64,000 nucleotides of DNA from Lunularia cruciata (lineage: Eukaryota > Streptophyta > Marchantiopsida > Lunulariales > Lunulariaceae): assembly GCA_948567375.1 (NCBI GenBank), contig OX419761.1, positions 3,040,501-3,104,500 on the forward strand. The letters are read 5' to 3'. The notes under the pieces were generated by a model. The model worked only from the letters and a program-made list of their open reading frames with translations, made no database searches and was not told the DNA's origin. This document shows, piece by piece, positions 1 through 10,162 of this stretch. Within the stretch, counting starts at the first letter, position 1. Each line of letters begins with the position of its first letter. A program made the position numbers and the translations under genes.

Positions 1-474
1 ATACTCTACTTGAGATTGAGAACAACTTGCAATGGTATATACCACCAAGGTATGGAGGCATTACCTCTTGGAAAAACAAGTGATCATGCAAATTGATCAC
101 AAACCATTATTGCATACCTTACACTTGGAATACATGAAGAGTCGATATCATTGATAGAAGGAATAACTACAATTTTTTGACATCAAATTTGAGTACAAGC
201 CAGGTTAGTTCCAAATCATCCCTAATGTTATATGACAATGACCTGATTTGAAGTCTCTTCCTCTCATCACAACGGCAACTACGATGATGTCAATTGATTC
301 TAGTGTCCAAAATGAGTTCCAATCAACTCTACAACAAGATCACTTCTTCCAAATGGTACATGGTTGCCTTACAGCATGTGACAAGGAGTACAACACCTTC
401 TCCATCAAAGAAGGTCTTCTATTCCATGAGGACCGGATCTATATTCTACCTAAACTTGATCTTTGACTTGTGCA
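1..474 (+). pseudogene. RNase H end and pre-integrase spacer of element A0
   Basis: From about position 47 one frame reads VWRHYLLEKQ, then IDHKPLLHTL, and further on FEYKPG. These are the end of the Ty3/gypsy RNase H domain (histidine-aspartate region and the conserved YKPG tail). The next frame, to about 466, holds FSIKEGLLFHEDRIYI, the spacer before the integrase zinc finger. Two in-frame stops follow the HTL segment, so it cannot be translated through. The text stops abruptly at 474, where the family F solo LTR enters; the zinc finger resumes after 1163. Confidence 0.82.
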
Positions 475-1158
475 TGTGTGTGGTATTGTGATATTTAGCT
501 TCGTATTATAAGTACTTGAGAGATATTATTTATGTAGAGATAAAGGATGATTCTACATAAGTCATGGTTAGCTAAAGTTATTCATAGCTAAGATAGAGTG
601 GACCTTACTTTAGAGGAAGTGGAAAAGATGAGCACCACTATTTTGAATTCTAGTGTGTTGACTTGGTATTAGGTGTTGGTATTCCTAGGTGTTTGGCTTT
701 GAGGAAAGAGTTGAGAACTCTTGGGCCTGCAAGCCTTTTTGTTTTGGATTCTTCTATAGTCCAAGGATAGCCCATGTGAAGGAATCCTTGACTTAGTGGT
801 TGGGTCAAGATAAGATCACATGTTTAGTATAATATGCCCATGTGGATGGATATTCCTTTACACTTTTTGACTTTACTTGACTTTTAGCCTAGTAACTTGA
901 GTTACTCCAGTAATTAATAAACTTTGGTGTGTAACTTTTTCACAAGTATATAAACAAGGGGTATGGAAGTACTCATCATCTTTTCATTTTCAACTATCTC
1001 TCTCTCATTGAGTTCTTTAACGAGCAATGTCTTGAGTATTAGAGTGTTAGCCTTGGAGGAGTATGATGGAGTTAGGGTTCTTTGCCTTCTTAGTCCATGG
1101 TGCGCTACCATAATAGCCATCAAAGGTTCATCCTAAGTGAGAGACAGGCCGGCTCATA
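475..1158 (+). mobile_element. Solo LTR of family F inserted in the pol gene of A0
   Basis: Family A text breaks off at 474 and resumes after 1158. The flanks carry GTGCA at 470-474 and GTGCC at 1159-1163, a 5-bp target-site duplication with one change. The insert opens with TGTG and contains a TATA-like tatataaac at about 945-955, as an LTR promoter would. The first roughly 215 bases match the reverse complement of 11690-11934. No internal coding region lies within, so this is a solo LTR left by LTR-LTR recombination. The right end reads CTCATA instead of a clean CA. Confidence 0.78.
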
Positions 1159-2475
1159 GTGCCTTCAAGAAGCCATGATTTACCCATAGCTTGTCACATG
1201 GGTATGGACAAGACCTTGGGTACCCTCTAACGCCAATGTTGGTGGCCCAACATGACGCAAGATGTTTGAGGATTTGTTTGATTGTGTGAGAGCTACCAAC
1301 GCAACAAGGCCAGCAACCAGAAGCTGAGTGAACTCCTTCAACCACTTGCCATTCCATCCACTTGATGGGAGCATGTGAGCTTAGATCTCATCACATCCTT
1401 GCCCAAGACAAAGCAAGGACACACAGCAATCATGGTGTTTGTGGATAAGCTTAGTAAGCAAATCCACTTGGCACCAACCTATGATACCGTGCATGCTCCA
1501 ACCTTAGCGCAAATCTACTTCAAAAATGTCTTCAAGCATCATGGGATGCCATGTGTACTCATCTCCAACTGCAATCCTTGATTTACTAAGAAGTTTTGGC
1601 AAGCACTCTTCTAGATACTTGGCACCAAGCTTGCTTTATCCACAACCTATCATCCTCAAACTGATGGACAAATTGAACGTGAAAATCTTACATTGGAAGA
1701 TATGATGTGTGCCTTTGTCAATGTCTACCATACCAACTAGGATGAATGTCTTGCAACTGCAAAATTTGCCTACACCAATTCCAAACAGGCAAGCACCGGA
1801 TTTTCTCCTTTCTTTCTCAATTTTGGCCAAGATCCACTTGTTCTAGATTCTTTTCTTGCTTCCTCTCTATCTCATGTTCCTCATACTTCAACATTCTTGA
1901 CAACTATAGCCCAATCTCTCCAACAAGCCAAATGTCACCTCCTTGTTGCTCAAAATCATCAAAAACAATATGTAGACCACCATCATCGTGATCTCATCTT
2001 TGAAGTCGGTGATAAAGTCATGTTATCCTCTAGTAACCTCCCTCTCCCCCTTGATACCCAAGTTTGTAAACTTGCCTTTAATTGGATAGGACCCTTTGAT
2101 GTCACACAAATTGTCTCTCTTGTTGCTTATCGACTTGCTTTGCCTTGTCATATGCGTATCTATCTTGTCTTTCATGTTTCCAAATTGAAACCCTTTGTTC
2201 CTAACCACTCTTCCTTTTCCTCTCGAGTCCAACTTCCGCCTCCTCCTATCCCTATCAATGATCATGAGGAGTAAAAAGTTGATCATATCATTGTGTGTTG
2301 TCATATTCAACATGGCCGTCAACAATATATGGAATACAAGATCCTTTGGAAAGGGTATCTCCTTCATGATGCCACATGGGAACCTCTTTCTCACCTCCAG
2401 AATGCACAAATGTTCATCCTGGAGTTCAAAGCTTCACTGGCAATGAGGATGTCACCAACTAGCAATGGGGGAATA
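1159..2475 (+). pseudogene. Integrase and chromodomain of element A0
   Basis: Frames read HMGMDKTLGTL (zinc-finger side), then DLITSLPKTKQGHTAIMVF, HHGMPCVLIS and TYHPQTDGQIERE (integrase core, DDE region with the glutamate), then VGDKVMLSSSNL and HVSKLKPFVP (integrase C-terminal domain). Near 2300-2420, YKILWKGYLLHDATWEPLS is a chromodomain (aromatic cage W and the WKGY/TWEP signature). The core aspartate position near 1570 reads SNCNP in place of the usual SDRD type, and stop codons interrupt at about 1579, 1612, 1738 and 2272. The chromodomain would target integration to marked chromatin in a live element. Confidence 0.88.
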
Positions 2476-2886
2476 TGTAACAATATGGAGTTTAGCGATG
2501 AAGTTAGTAGGGCTAAAAGAGTAGCAAATAAGACAAATTAGCCTAGAATATTCCAAAAGTATCTAGGATGCTTCTTGGGAAGCTTCCTAGCTAGCTTAGC
2601 TTGCACCTCAAGTAAGTAGCTTCTAGAAACTTCCAACTAGCTTAGCTTGCATGCCAAGTAGGCGAGTTCTAGAAGGAAGCTTCTTGAGAAGCTTCTTGGT
2701 TAACTTGGCTTGCACTCTAAGAAAGCGGCTCGAGGAAGCTTCTTGAGAAGCTTTTCAAGGGCCTTGTCTGCTACCTATAAATACCAAAGCCAAACCTCAT
2801 GCTAAGCATTCGGAGTTTCTCTCATTCCAATATCCTAATATGAGCTGCCATTCTCTTATTTCTCTCCTTGGTCTTGGTCTTTTACA
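2476..2886 (+). repeat. 3' LTR of element A0
   Basis: It starts TGTAACAATATGG and ends TTTTACA. It aligns with the reverse complements of 48730-49210 and 63546-63900. A short G-rich tract (2466-2471), the weak polypurine tract, lies a few bases upstream. Within it ctataaatacc at about 2776 is a plausible TATA box. Repeated GAAGCTTC-type motifs lie between 2565 and 2760. Confidence 0.85.
2621..2756 (+). promoter_or_regulatory. Heat-shock-element-like array in family A LTR
   Basis: TTCTAGAAACTTC at 2621-2633 fits the three-unit heat shock element nTTCnnGAAnnTTCn exactly. Further inverted pairs follow at about 2668-2712 (TTCtaGAA, GAAgcTTC, GAAgcTTC) and 2732-2752. The array lies upstream of the LTR TATA-like box at 2776, the expected place for U3 regulatory sites. 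Binding by heat shock factors is inferred only from the consensus. Confidence 0.5.
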
Positions 2887-3716
2887 AATGTGCTCCCAAT
2901 TCCACCTTCAATTTCACTTTCTGAGCTCAACTCGTAACAAATTGGTCATGTTTTCACCTCTTAAGCTCAAAATCACAACTACCACTTGAAAATTGCTTCT
3001 CTTTGGCTCCAAATTTGGCCAATGGTTCCGCACACACACTCTCTCAAGGAAATCTGAACTACTTGATCAAGACACTACAATCCACCAAGCTTGGAGATAC
3101 CACCAAGACTCGTAGTTCCTTCACCCGATTTCCCCTTGACTCTCACTTCTTTGTTGTAATCAATTCTTCATCAACTCAAATCAACTTAAATCAAATTAGT
3201 ACTTGATCTGTCACTCAATGATCTGCCAACAATTAGGCACTAATTATAGTCAAACCACACCCACTCTAGCTAAGAGACTCCATGTGATGCTTGTCGGCTT
3301 TCTGTCCACTCTAGCTAGGAACTCAAAGGCTCAACAATAGAGAAGTGAGCTCTCTAGAGCTTCACTCCTAGGGTATACTCCTGATTTTGACCTAGGTCTC
3401 ACACCAATTGTCCCACTAATGGCACACCCGATGGTGTGAACGATGCAAGTGACAATGGGCCCCACTATGTAGTGAGTACCCAAAATACAAAATCTGACCG
3501 ATGGAAAGTAGTCCACGAGTAACTACCAAAATATCTCTAACTACTATCACTACTACTCTAGTGTCCGAGCAATCTAGATGCAAAGCTACAAATAGTGTGA
3601 CAAGACTCCTCAACTAAAACACACTCGTCTCTCCACTCTCCCTCACCTTTATATATCAGAGCTCTTGAACAAGATAAGATCAGAACCCACATGACCAATT
3701 GTATATTATGACAACC
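2887..3716. repeat. Family D repeat, copy 1
   Basis: No gene is visible. Roughly 3060-3590 aligns, with many changes, to 13340-13870 in the same orientation. Shared text includes ccactctagctaagagactcca, and ctcaaaggctcaaca followed by gtgagctct. A weaker reverse match lies near 45100-45290. Three copies in one window mark it as dispersed repeat, perhaps LTR or untranslated retrotransposon sequence. It ends where element C2 is inserted. Confidence 0.65.
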
Positions 3717-6629
3717 CAACAAGTATCACTTTTGTGGTAATCAAGTAAATAAAGTTTGTTCCCACAAAGGTACGAATCAAAAATGGTCAAATATGAAGTA
3801 AACTGCAACAATTCAGTTCTTCTTGAGTTCTCCTTTAGTCTCTTATGTAGAAACTACACCCAAAAGAGAGTAACAAGCACTACTTTGTAGTCTTGTCAAA
3901 AATTAACTCTTTATAATCACAATACTATCCAATCTTTCCAAACCAACTTTGGTTGTGATGATTCAGATTCTCCCAAACATGGCTACTTCATTGTAAAATG
4001 ACTTTGCATCAAAATTGTATTCCACCCCTCCATTAAAGGCACAACTTCCTTGATCAAAATTTCTTCACATCAAACTCACGTTGCACTCACAAATGTAGAA
4101 CACTACCAACACTACAATTCCTCTCAAACATATCAAGGCATTGCTTCAATTGCTATCCACTCACAATGAAACATACAAAATGAAATCAAGGCTGCAGAAT
4201 TCAACATCTAACAAGCTCACTGACTTGCACTTTGAAATTCTCCAACACTCACAACACAAGTGCAAACTTGATACTTGGAATTAAGCTCAAGCGACGTGCA
4301 TTGATCTCAGCACTTCACTTTATCTATCTTCAAAAATTATGAATATTGAACAACATTTTGCTACAAATGACTCCTTTAAATAGGCAGAGCACTTTGACAC
4401 TTAACTAATTAAAATACCATTTTCTAACAACTTTACCAACCTATTGATCCAAAATGAAAATGCACCTCTTCATATTTGCCCCTTCAAATCTCAAAATTGT
4501 TACTACTCTGATCCAATGTCAACCTTGACTTTGGTGTCCAAACCCGATATCCTTCATGAATTTCCCTTTCTTTGGGTCTATCTAATACTACTACATCCTC
4601 TACTAACTCTATCACTTCTTTACCACAATCTGCAATTGAGATTATGGGTAATCTATTTACATCATTATCTTCTGACCCACTCTTCTCTAATGTCGCAAGT
4701 AACTGATCCAAAGACACCTGCACTCCTACTTCAACTACTTTGCATTGGATTTTCCTATCCGAGTTTTGAATCTCATCTAACTCCTTTCTTGCTATATCTA
4801 ATCTGAGACAAACATGCTCTCTTACCTCTAATATCTTCTTATCTACTCGATCTCTCAGACTAATTAATAATTTATTCAACTATGCATCTTCTATTTTCTT
4901 CTTCTTTGTCTCCAACACTAGCAATTTTAGTTCATGTAGTCTCGCTTCTTCCAATTCAACTTCAGATACCGTGTTGAGCATCACCTTCACTCTCACAACT
5001 ATTTCCTCTACCATCTCTTGCCTAGGTGTCTATAGCTTCTCTCTCTCCACTAGCAACTCTTCCTGATACATCTTTACCTCATCTTCCAACTCAACTTTTA
5101 ATGATTCCTTCTCCTTCACACTCTGCCTAAGTTGCTCTTCCATTCCTCTGATCAACCCATGCAATTGCTCCTCCTCACACTTTCATGTAGTTAACTCTCT
5201 TTGCCAAGCTCAATCTTTCTCCAGTGCACTTGTCTTCAAGCTTTCTAACTCTTGTCCCATTATTACTGCCATAGCCTTCAAATGAATAACTTCCACTTGC
5301 GTGTTATGCAATTTTGCCTTCAAGGTCTCAATCTTCACCACTTGCTCCTTCTGATCTTCTTCCTGCTTTGTCATTTTGCTTTGCCTCTCTTTATGAAGTC
5401 TTCAGTCAGGCTTTCTTCATTATCTCCTTCATCAAGTTTAAACCAAAGTGTGTGGTGAATGCCACCAAGTAGTGGGGAGCAACTCAATCTCTCCAACACC
5501 ATATGATCTTCCACGCTCTTTGGTGAAAAAACTTTGCCCAATTCACCAATGCTCTTGCAAACTTCTGATGGAAAACACCACTTAGTGCTTCATCATATAT
5601 GTGGTACAATTAGGCTTGAAGAGTGTGATCATCACCCCAACTATACTTCATCTTATTGGGCCATGATAGGTATTGGCTTTGTACCTATTCTTTGTATGCA
5701 ACACAGTGAAGGAATTGCGGATTTTGTCGGTCTCCTCCGCAAGCTCTCCTTTCTCAAGAAATGTAGCTCCAATTTCCTTACCAGCCTCTCTTCCCAGCAC
5801 CAATCTCAATCTGACTCTATCCATCAAGCCAAATTTCCTTGCTTCTCTTCATTCTAAGGTCCTTCCTCACAATCACTTGAAGCTACTTCTGCCATGAACC
5901 CTGGAAAACTCAAGTTCCCATTCCAGGCCAAAAAAATGATCCAAGGTCTCTTCAAAACTTCAATCTTGGCTATCATATCTAACCTTTGAATTACCGGATT
6001 CCTCACTACAAGTAAGGGACTCTTCTTCTCACCCTTCTTTGGCATCATTTGGTCTCTAACTCGTGGTAGCTGAAAGATAATTCTACCATCTCTTGGTCTC
6101 AAGATCCTAACTCCTTCAAAATTGTTAAACATCAAATTATCAAATAGCTTTTCTACCGGCACTCCTTTGGATCAACTACTTAGTGGCTTAGGATACTTGT
6201 GTGACATTTCAAGATCCCCTTGAAAAAGTCTCAATTTTGTATTCTTCACTATGCGGTCATTCCTCCATCACTCTTCATTGAAAAATCACACCTTTTGCAT
6301 GAGTACATCCTTGCACTATCAAGTTTAGTTGTTTGTGCCTTTGTTGTTTTCTCACTTGTACTTTGTTGATTGACAGATCCAAAGAAAGTTATTATGCCGT
6401 CATTGCATCGGGTTGATCACCCCAAGGTGAGGTTTCCTTACGTCAGGTTTCCTTGTGACAAGTTTGATCTGAGTACTTCTGTCTTCACATGAAGTCACTT
6501 TACTTTGGGTTTCAATCCAAAGATATGATTCTACATCTTTTAACATCATTCGGGTTCAATACAACTTCATCTATACACTTCTTCTTCAAAATAGAAAAAA
6601 AAACAAAAAATGTGGGTGCCACACTTACA
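3717..6629 (-). mobile_element. Family C element, copy C2 (coiled-coil-coding, no paired LTRs)
   Basis: The ends match those of C1 (56138-59190) in reverse: TATGACAACCCAACAA at 3717 corresponds to the C1 right end, and TGTGGGTGCCACA near 6611-6623 to its left end. Flanking TATAT (3712-3716) and TATAC (6630-6634) suggest a 5-bp target duplication with one change. The interior encodes the same coiled-coil protein as C1, on the minus strand, with stops. I see no direct repeat between the two ends, no RT, no integrase and no transposase. It could be a very long solo LTR that carries an ORF, or a non-autonomous element mobilised by an LTR-type integrase. Confidence 0.7.
4484..6162 (-). pseudogene. 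Family C protein of C2: conserved N-terminal segment plus long coiled coil, broken
   Basis: Function unknown. Reading down the minus strand, 6162-5854 holds EVLKRPWIIFLAWNGNLSFP, matching EVIAQIKVLARLCITFLAWN in C1. Then 5560-5430 gives FHQKFARALVNWAKF and APHYLVAFTTHFGLNL, matching C1 VVNWVKW and PPHYFVPFTTHF. From about 5370 to 4700 the text is a heptad-rich coiled coil with many E, K, L and Q (for example LESLKTSALEKD, VEVIHLKAM). 4879-4484 is an open 131-codon end, about 80 residues longer than the C1 end. In-frame stops show that it is dead. No known domain is recognised; a plant transposon-associated domain is possible for the N-terminal part. Confidence 0.6.
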
Positions 6630-6754
6630 TATACATAGATTGCTCACATGGTGACATCTCATTTGTGTGATCTATCATACAACCTACTTCACTAATGTAG
6701 AGATAACCATGATAATTTACTTTTTCTTTTGGGTTATGCAAACCACAACACGAC
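6630..6754 (-). repeat. Family E LTR fragment in inverted orientation
   Basis: It matches the first roughly 125 bases of the LTR at 8395 onward, in reverse complement: ggttgtatgatagatcacac read on minus against ggttgtgtgatagatcacac. Its U3 end (TGTCGTGTTGTGG on minus) abuts pol sequence at 6755, and its inner end is cut by element C2. Confidence 0.65.
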
Positions 6755-6889
6755 AACGGTTTCATGTTTATTACGGAAAGGTCAGAAGTTTAGGTGGGAG
6801 GAGAGACACACACAAGTAGTTCAGAAGCTGAAACAATTGCTGTCCTCTCCACCTATACTATGACAGATCAACTATGAGAACAACAAGCC

Positions 6890-7355
6890 CGTAATGCTCA
6901 CTATTGATGCCAATCCCATAGCTATTAGTTGGTTGGAACCGCTATGCTATATGTTTTGGAGCAAAGATGTTGAGTGAATTTACTCTTAGGTTAAACAAGA
7001 GCTATGAGGAGTGGTAACAATAATGAAATCTGAGAAGGACTACCTGATTGGGGCGTTGGTTATAGTGGAGACGGATTGTTTGCCACTATTGGGGATGATT
7101 ACAAATTGTAATACTTCAGACATTGGAGGAGACCACGAAGCTACTAATCAAAGAATTCCATGAGAGTTTATGGGCTGGACATAGGGTTATTTATGCTACC
7201 TTTTCTAAACTGAGGAGAGGTATTGGTGGCATAATATGTACAAAGATGTAGTTCAATTTGTAGAGATATGTAAAATCTACCAAACATACTCAAATATTCA
7301 ACATAGAGATGAGTTGCATCCTACCTACCCACTTGCAATGCAATTCAAGTAGGTT
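6890..7355 (+). pseudogene. RNase H remnant of element E
   Basis: Frames read LTIDANPIAISW (start of the RNase H fold, first catalytic aspartate) and, near 7038-7110, DYLIGALVIVETDCLPLLGM (the ETD segment with another catalytic aspartate), with stops and frame changes between. Around 7150-7330 degraded spacer and zinc-finger text follows (FVEICKIYQTY). The part after GMITNCNTSDI that usually carries the ADxLSR motif is lost. Confidence 0.72.
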
Positions 7356-7706
7356 GTGGATTTGGTTACCATGCCAATTGGGATATGGCAAATGTGGTAC
7401 TTGGTTTTGTCACAAGAGGATTTTTCTAACCAAGTAGAAGGACAAGCCTTAAGAACCAAAACCGGTGAGGGAGTTTGCAGATTTCTGTTGGAGGATGTGG
7501 TTTGTAGATACAAGTGTATAGGAAAAATTATAGTGGATCAAGGAGAGCTAAATGCCCAAGAAGCCAAGGCTTTCTTTGAGAGGTGTGGAGTCAAATTGGC
7601 TCTTATGATAGCTTACAACCCGGGGGGAAATGCCAAGAGTGAGCAAGGTCATCAGCCAATTATGAAAGCCATTGTGAAAGCATGCCAAGGGAGAGTGAAA
7701 GAGTAG
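7356..7706 (+). pseudogene. Integrase catalytic core of element E
   Basis: Open for 116 codons. Features include LSQEDFSNQVEGQALRTKT (first catalytic aspartate in QED), IIVDQGELNAQEAKAFF (second, in VDQGEL) and AYNPGGNAKSEQGHQP (glutamate). These give the DDE triad of retroviral-type integrases, which join LTR ends to target DNA. The frame ends in a stop at 7704-7706, before the C-terminal domain, and the part before 7356 is out of frame, so no full integrase can be made. The C-terminal domain follows at 7804. Confidence 0.85.
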
Positions 7707-7803
7707 CCAAGACTTACCATTTTCTCTATGGATTGATTGCACCACTCATAGTTTAGTTACTGGTTACATGCCCATGGAGTTGATACACAAGTAGAAACCA
7801 ATT

Positions 7804-8259
7804 ATGCCAATTGAAGAGCACATATCCACTTGGAGTGTCTTACCTTGGGAATATCACATATCTAGGAAGGAGCTTCTAGTACTCAGGATTAGTCAATTGG
7901 AGAAGAGGCCAGAGGATGTTGAGCTAGCAATTGAGAGGCTTAAGAAAGCATACCTTGGGAACAAGGATAAATTTGATAAACTCCACTACTTGAGGCCAAG
8001 AGATATTCAAGAAGGAGATTGGGTACTAGTCTACGATAGTAGCCTAGATAACCAACATAATGCTATGAGGAAATTCTCAAAGCATTGGTTTGGACCTTAT
8101 GTCGTTGTTAGTGTGTTGGATAATGCTACTTACTCTCTTCAAGAGTTGAATAGAAGCAAATTGAAAATTCCAATTGCGGAGAAGCGCGTCAAACTCTTGA
8201 AACAGCTAGAAGGAAGTTGGGGCACAAACAAACTTGGCAATGAGTTAGATCTCTTTTAG
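7804..8259 (+). pseudogene. Integrase C-terminal domain of element E
   Basis: This 151-codon frame starts MPIEEHISTWSVLPW and contains ISQLEKRPEDVELAIERL, RPRDIQEGDWVLVYDSSLDN, FSKHWFGPYVVVSV and IAEKRVKLL. This is the GPY/F-like C-terminal domain typical of the lineage, which binds DNA and helps choose the target. The frame stops normally just before the purine-rich tract and LTR, so the 3' end of pol is intact although upstream parts are broken. It is the best-preserved segment of element E. Confidence 0.85.
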
Positions 8260-8394
8260 TTCCAAGATGAAGAGCTCCTACTAGAGGATGACGAGTCTCA
8301 TCAATCAGATGAGGAGGTGGTATGACTCTAATTACAATGTGCGGTCTGATCAGTTGGTGCATATCAAAGGATACATAGGTTTAGAGGAGGTGGA

Positions 8395-9000
8395 TGTCAT
8401 GTTTTGGTTTGCATAGCCCATAAAAATAGTACATTATCATGGTTATCTCCACATTAGTGGAATAGGTTGTGTGATAGATCACACAAATGAGAAGTTGCCA
8501 TGTGAGTGGGATCTATCATAGATGTAGATGTGATAGAGCATGACATGGAACATCTATGATAAAGTATATGATAGTTGTATTCCACAACTCTCACTCCCAA
8601 TGCCCTCTTCCCTCTCGAGAGGAAGGAGGACGTTGGGAGTGAGAGTTATAGCAAAACGCGAGTGGTAGAGCATTGTAGACAACATTTGAGCATGAGATGT
8701 TGTATGCTTTCAATCTGCCACTCCCAAATCCTTTCTCATTATACTTCAAATTTTACACCATGATAGCTTACATGACTGAATTGTGGCACGTATTGGAGCG
8801 GCATTCATGGAGTTGATGATGGGAAACTCAAATCCTATTGTCATTTTGGTGCTTACTTATCTGAATCCTATTGTCCTTCTGGTGCTTACTTATGAGCAAG
8901 TTTGGGATCTGATAATCTAAGTGCTCTCATAGTTAGGAATGCCTTAATTTTTGCTCATAAGCTTCAAGGTGGAGTCGTGGGGTCCATTTGTCAAAAAGTG
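8395..9000 (+). repeat. Family E 3' LTR (right end not resolved)
   Basis: It opens TGTCATGTTTTGGTTTGC after a purine tract and matches 6630-6754 in reverse. No second complete copy is in the window, so the right end cannot be set; the LTR may be longer. It includes a near-repeat (gtccttctggtgcttactta against gtcattttggtgcttactta, 8838-8894) and a strong hairpin at 8585-8646. Confidence 0.55.
8585..8646. repeat. Inverted repeat (15-bp perfect arms) inside family E LTR
   Basis: The arms aactctcactcccaa (8585-8599) and ttgggagtgagagtt (8632-8646) pair exactly, and the 32-nt interior is itself nearly self-complementary around ctctcgagag. It could be a foldback or small hairpin element, or an RNA structure of the LTR transcript. 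Confidence 0.75.
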
Positions 9001-10128
9001 AAAAGACTAAATAATAAACTTGTAAGAGGTTAGGTCCTAACAAGAGAACTAGAGGGTTTTTTGACCAATGGAGGAGTTTGAGAGGAGCATTCAAGAAGTG
9101 AAGACCACTGTTGGAGAAAGGAGCTAAAAGGCTACAATTTGGAGAAAGAAATCAAACAATTTGAGTAGATTTTAAGAGGGAGATCATCAATTGAATCAAG
9201 GGGGTAGAATTCATACCCAAGAGGACACAATAGGCCATTTGGAAAGCTTCGTGAGATCTTTTCATGATTTATTAGTTGGATTGGAGATTAAACAAAGTTC
9301 TTATAGTGCTAAGAATAAGAAATTTCAGTTTTTGATCACTCTCAAATCAGATTTGATTGATAGAAGTTGAAGCTTTTGAGATGTAATGTGTTGGAAAAGA
9401 GTTGATGATCAGGTTTGGAGTTTTGGTCACTCTCCAAGTTGTGGCTTGAGTCACCTTCTGAAAATTTCCTTTGTTGTAAGTGATTAAATTCTCACCTTTG
9501 TACAAAGATTCCATGTGAATTTATCAAAAGATAAATTTAGGGTCCTTGATCAAGTATACATAGGTCTGTAGAGCTCACAAGTTAGCTCATATCAGGAATT
9601 GATCCATATCTAGGGATTGGGATTGGATTAGGCTATCAAAATCTACAAAGATTTAGACAAGGGCACAACCAAGTATTGTGGAAAATTTAGTTGGCTCTAG
9701 ATTCATGGAGAGTGAGATCTAATGCAACAAGTTCTACTAAAAAGATTGTCATAAGCTCAGTAGAGCATTTTTGTCTTTAATTATGATTGAGTGTCAATTC
9801 TCCCATCTTTATGATTGTGATTGGAGATTTTAGGTTGATAAAGTGATTATGAGTGATAGAGTGATTGTGATTCTTGTGATTAGATCCTCTCTATGCTTGC
9901 ATGCTTGTTTGTACGCCCAATTGGTTTGGATTGGTATGCAGGCATTAAGCTTAGGTTCTTTCCTTTTAAGAGTTTTGGGTATTTCTCATTGGTAAAGTTG
10001 GAAGTGATGACTAGTAGACTAGGAGTGCATGTTAAGATGACAAGTTAGGTTGCCCGCTACCATGTACCCAGTAGAAGAAATATTAGAACTGAGAGTGAAT
10101 TGTTTAATTGGTTGGGTACCCTATGTGC
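9001..10128. other. Repeat-rich stretch without recognisable gene
   Basis: AT-rich, purine-biased text with no open frame of note on either strand. It may be untranslated sequence of element E or of the neighbouring gag remnant. A faint likeness to family D (agtatac, then agctcac near 9557-9590) was noted but is too weak to assign. Confidence 0.5.
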
Positions 10129-10162
10129 TTAGATTAGTAGTAACAAGTCTATACAAAACCTC

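Larger units (their letters stand above)
1..2886 (+). mobile_element. Family A Ty3/gypsy chromovirus, 5'-truncated by window start (copy A0)
   Basis: The order RNase H, H2C2 zinc finger, integrase core, integrase C-terminal domain, chromodomain and 3' LTR is read in the plus direction, as in gypsy chromoviruses. The window start removes gag, protease and RT. Stops and frameshifts break the frame throughout, so the copy is dead. A 684-bp solo LTR of another family interrupts it. The same family recurs on the minus strand at 48730-63900, and aligning the two defines the insertion points in both. The 3' LTR is 2476-2886. Confidence 0.88.
6755..8394 (+). mobile_element. Family E Ty3/gypsy element, 5'-truncated
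   Basis: It holds the RNase H, integrase core and integrase C-terminal domain, followed by a purine-rich tract (tagaggaggtgga, 8380-8392) and the family E LTR. The proteins belong to a different gypsy lineage from A and B: the integrase tail has YNPGGNAKSEQGHQPIMKA and an LRPRDIQEGDWVLVYDSSLD block and shows no chromodomain. Several stops before 7356 and at 7706 make it inactive. Confidence 0.85.

Noticed and set aside
2023-2409. 128-codon minus-strand ORF
   Set aside because: Antisense shadow of the integrase tail and chromodomain of A0; the plus strand shows the known domains.
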